A stretch of DNA of 64,000 bases from NCBI GenBank assembly GCA_905250125.1, contig CAJNOL010000109.1, positions 62,001 to 126,000 of the forward strand. Direction: 5' to 3'. Numbering within the stretch: position 1 is the stretch's first letter; each line of letters begins with the position of its first letter. Both the position numbers and the translations under genes were made by a program. Origin of the DNA: Rotaria sordida. Taxonomy: Eukaryota > Rotifera > Eurotatoria > Philodinida > Philodinidae. Of this stretch, positions 61,493-64,000 are shown one piece after another. The notes under the pieces were generated by a model. That model was not told the origin of the DNA. It saw only the letters and a program-made list of their open reading frames with translations, and ran no database searches.

Positions 61493-64000
61493 CTTTTTCA
61501 TTTCTATTAATTTAATATAAATAATTATCTTTTCATATTTACTAGAAAAAAAAAAGAGAGACATGCTGCTTGAACAGTAAAATAACTTAATTTATTTTAT
61601 GAAGATATGCAATAAGTAGTTTTCATGATTTTATATATTTAAAAGTGTTCTTTATCAACTAAATAGATTTTAAGAATTCAACTAAGATCTTTAAGATTCA
61701 AAAAATATTGAATTTTTGCAATATGTTCGTTACGACAGTTGAAAAATTTTCATATCTATATCGTATTTTCACGAAAAACATATTGAATCTAGATAATGAT
61801 CCTGACTATTGATTTTTGACCGAGATAATCTTGTCCATATCTTGTTTCTGATGACATAACATGTTTAAGAGAAATATATTGATCGAACTAATAGTTGTCT
61901 TATCACTAAGGTCCGATGGAATCTGTATAAGCTTGAAAAAATTCATCGTAATAATCTATCGATCTAAGATTATGATTATTTGACTAGATTTTTTTTCCCT
62001 TTGAATAACACGATATTTTGTAAGAAGATTCCTTATGAATATTTGACTAAAAAGTTTGCTCATTGACAGATCTTGACTTTGCATCAGTCTTGTCGGATCT
62101 GATTGATGAACAGAATGTCAGCTCGATCAACACGTTACACTTAGTAACTCGACATAATCATTCAATTGATCTAAAATCTATTTAACAAGGATTAAACAGT
62201 AATTCGAATACGTGCTGTTTTTATTTTTGATAGATTTCATAAGAAAGTCTAAGATAACAAAACAACATGCATCTTATAAATTATTGTCTTTAAAAAATGA
62301 AATCAATAAGAAAATTATTTTTAATTTTTGTTTTATTCATATATTTTACAAGGAAGTTATAGAAAATTTTGAGTCTAGAACAATTTTTGTCTTTACTTAT
62401 TGAAATATGTTTGTTTTGATGATTTCAATTTTGATCTGTTAAATAATATTTTAAAAAATCAATTCCCCTTCTTCTTCTTTCTATTTCAATAACAGTCATT
62501 ATTTATGTAAGATAAGATTAGTAAAGGAAATTTTATTATTATATAGATTATTGAATTTAAACATTGATTGCATGTTCATATGATTACTTTTCATAATTCC
62601 CTGTTGGAATATACGTTAGAAACAAGATTGAAAATGCACAAATTTCTTTTTTCTTTGTTATGCTTAAAATGATATCCTCTAAATGGTACAATTATTTCTC
62701 TAATGAATATTCATTGATTTTATTAATCATTTTTTTTTTTTCATTATTCAAATATTAATTAGATTTTACATGTAAAATAATTTTTAATTTACTATAAAAT
62801 TCATAAACAAAAAAAAAAGATATTCGAAATAGAAATTTATAATTTTATATAGTATTGAATATGTATAAATAGTGCTAATTTATATTATCACTCTTTCTTT
62901 TGGAGATTTTAAAAATTAAATTTCATATATATATTTGAGTTTTATTTACAAAAAAAAAGAAGCTTTTGTTGATTTATATAATAGTAGTTCAAGTTTTTCT
63001 TTTTTTTGTAATAAGACCTTGGCATTTATATTTACTGATCCTTGAGTCTTACATCTGTTTTGTTTATTTGTGGATAACGACACTTCATATGATGATAATC
63101 AGTTCTCGCGCAATTAAACACCCATTAGTATGGTCATATCAACAATATGATTAACATGTAAGCAACATTGTCTAGTAATATATATATTTTTTTTGTTTTT
63201 TGTTTGAACAGTAAATCTATATATAACATAGGATATATTTTTCTTCTCACTAAATAATAGAAAGATAATAAGGTTAATAATATTTGTCCTTCATTGAGTC
63301 AGTCAAGCAGAACGAGAGGTTCAAATCTATTTTACTAGAACATTTTCTATTAAGAAAAATGTGTTCTGCAATCTGTTTTGTCAATCAAGTTTGAAATATT
63401 CCTAAGAAAATATGATTAGTAATTTAGAATATATCTATATAGTAGTATTGTATTCTACATAAGAATTTCAAAAGAATAACTTTTATACTATGATAAAAAT
63501 TTCAATTTTGAAAATATCGCTCTTTACTGATATAGAAAACAAAACAAAACAAAAAATCTATCAATCGAAATCTATCAAAGTATCTTATTCAACATTCTGA
63601 TCATTTATAACTGATTTCTACAACTATTACATAGAAAAATGAGAAGAAGAAAAAAAAAGAATATAGATTAATATATAATTATTGAAGACCAATAAGTATT
63701 GACATTTGATATATACACAAGCGTCTTCGTCTAACAAAAAAAAATTCACTGTTGTCAATGACAAAAACAGCACAAAAAAAAAAAAAAAAAAAAAAACTTC
63801 AACGTAAGACAGAGACAAGAAAAAAAGAAAACAATAATCATGAACATACATATATATTAAATAAAGAAGTATTTGATCCTCATGTGTTTTTTTTTTTCAA
63901 TAATAACTTGGATAAGAAAATTAATCGGTATATTGCCACAATTAAATGAGTTTGATTTGTTGTTTGTTGTTCTTCCAATACACATGCAAAAAAAAAAATT
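61493..64000. other. Right-edge intergenic region
   Basis: 2.5 kb of AT-rich DNA downstream of VPS36. I find no gene, RNA or element that I can support. Homopolymer runs (poly-A at about 63774-63796) and TA repeats are present. Short open frames (62212-62403, 62966-63154, 63627-63949 on either strand) are low-complexity. Confidence 0.5.

Overview
The window looks like a stretch of an invertebrate nuclear genome, most probably a bdelloid rotifer. It is strongly AT-rich. Its genes have many introns, often only 50-70 bp, with GTAAG/GTATG donors and T-rich TTTTAG acceptors. The proteins are full of Asn/Thr/Gln/Ser runs encoded by CAA/ACA/AAT repeats. A decayed seven-transmembrane receptor resembles the lineage-expanded receptors I associate with rotifers. 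The rotifer assignment is inference; the gene identities below rest on family motifs read from the exons. One 100-N assembly gap lies at 21126-21225.

Layout, left to right. (1) 1-2464, minus strand: 5' part of an unrecognised low-complexity / coiled-coil gene that runs off the left edge. (2) 3054-11982, minus: a thymine DNA glycosylase (TDG) gene in 15 coding exons. It has very long N- and C-terminal extensions, four short hydrophobic/basic repeats, and large introns holding inverted-repeat elements. (3) 11983-12736: short divergent promoter region. (4) 12737-32162, plus: a HUWE1-type HECT ubiquitin ligase in 25 coding exons, interrupted by the gap in its WWE region. (5) 33273-40845, plus: MSH6 in 25 exons. 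(6) 41633-42550, plus: RAB7 in 6 exons. (7) 42551-47990: repeat-bearing intergenic DNA with a dead 7TM receptor. (8) 48014-49042, minus: intronless secreted nucleoside-hydrolase-like gene. (9) 51239-52464, minus: PRDM1/Blimp-1-like zinc-finger gene with no visible PR/SET domain. (10) 53975-54917, minus: J-domain co-chaperone. (11) 57542-61492, plus: VPS36 of ESCRT-II. (12) 61493-64000: nothing recognised.

The splice models for TDG, MSH6, RAB7, PRDM1-like, DNAJ and VPS36 were built by hand from GT/AG sites. Each gives a coding length exactly divisible by three (989, 1214, 206, 321, 293 and 380 codons before the stop), which supports the exon boundaries.

Functionally, the left two thirds is rich in DNA maintenance. 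TDG (base excision of G:T mismatches and oxidised 5-methylcytosine) sits head to head with HUWE1, a ligase known elsewhere to act on repair and replication factors. MSH6 (mismatch recognition in MutS-alpha) lies just downstream. RAB7 and VPS36 both act in endosome-to-lysosome traffic but are about 15 kb apart. Whether the repair neighbourhood is more than coincidence cannot be told from sequence.

The most unusual structure beyond the genes is a set of long inverted-repeat (foldback/MITE-like) elements in introns and intergenic DNA: 4118-4357, 6593-6901, 28511-28745, 39421-39920, 50195-50915 and 55976-56570, plus smaller hairpins. Two of them (4118 and 39421) share sequence and are members of one family. 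Also notable are a 22-nt MSH6 microexon carrying the mismatch-wedge motif, splice acceptors just upstream of several start codons (candidate spliced-leader sites), and a repeated short linear motif in TDG.
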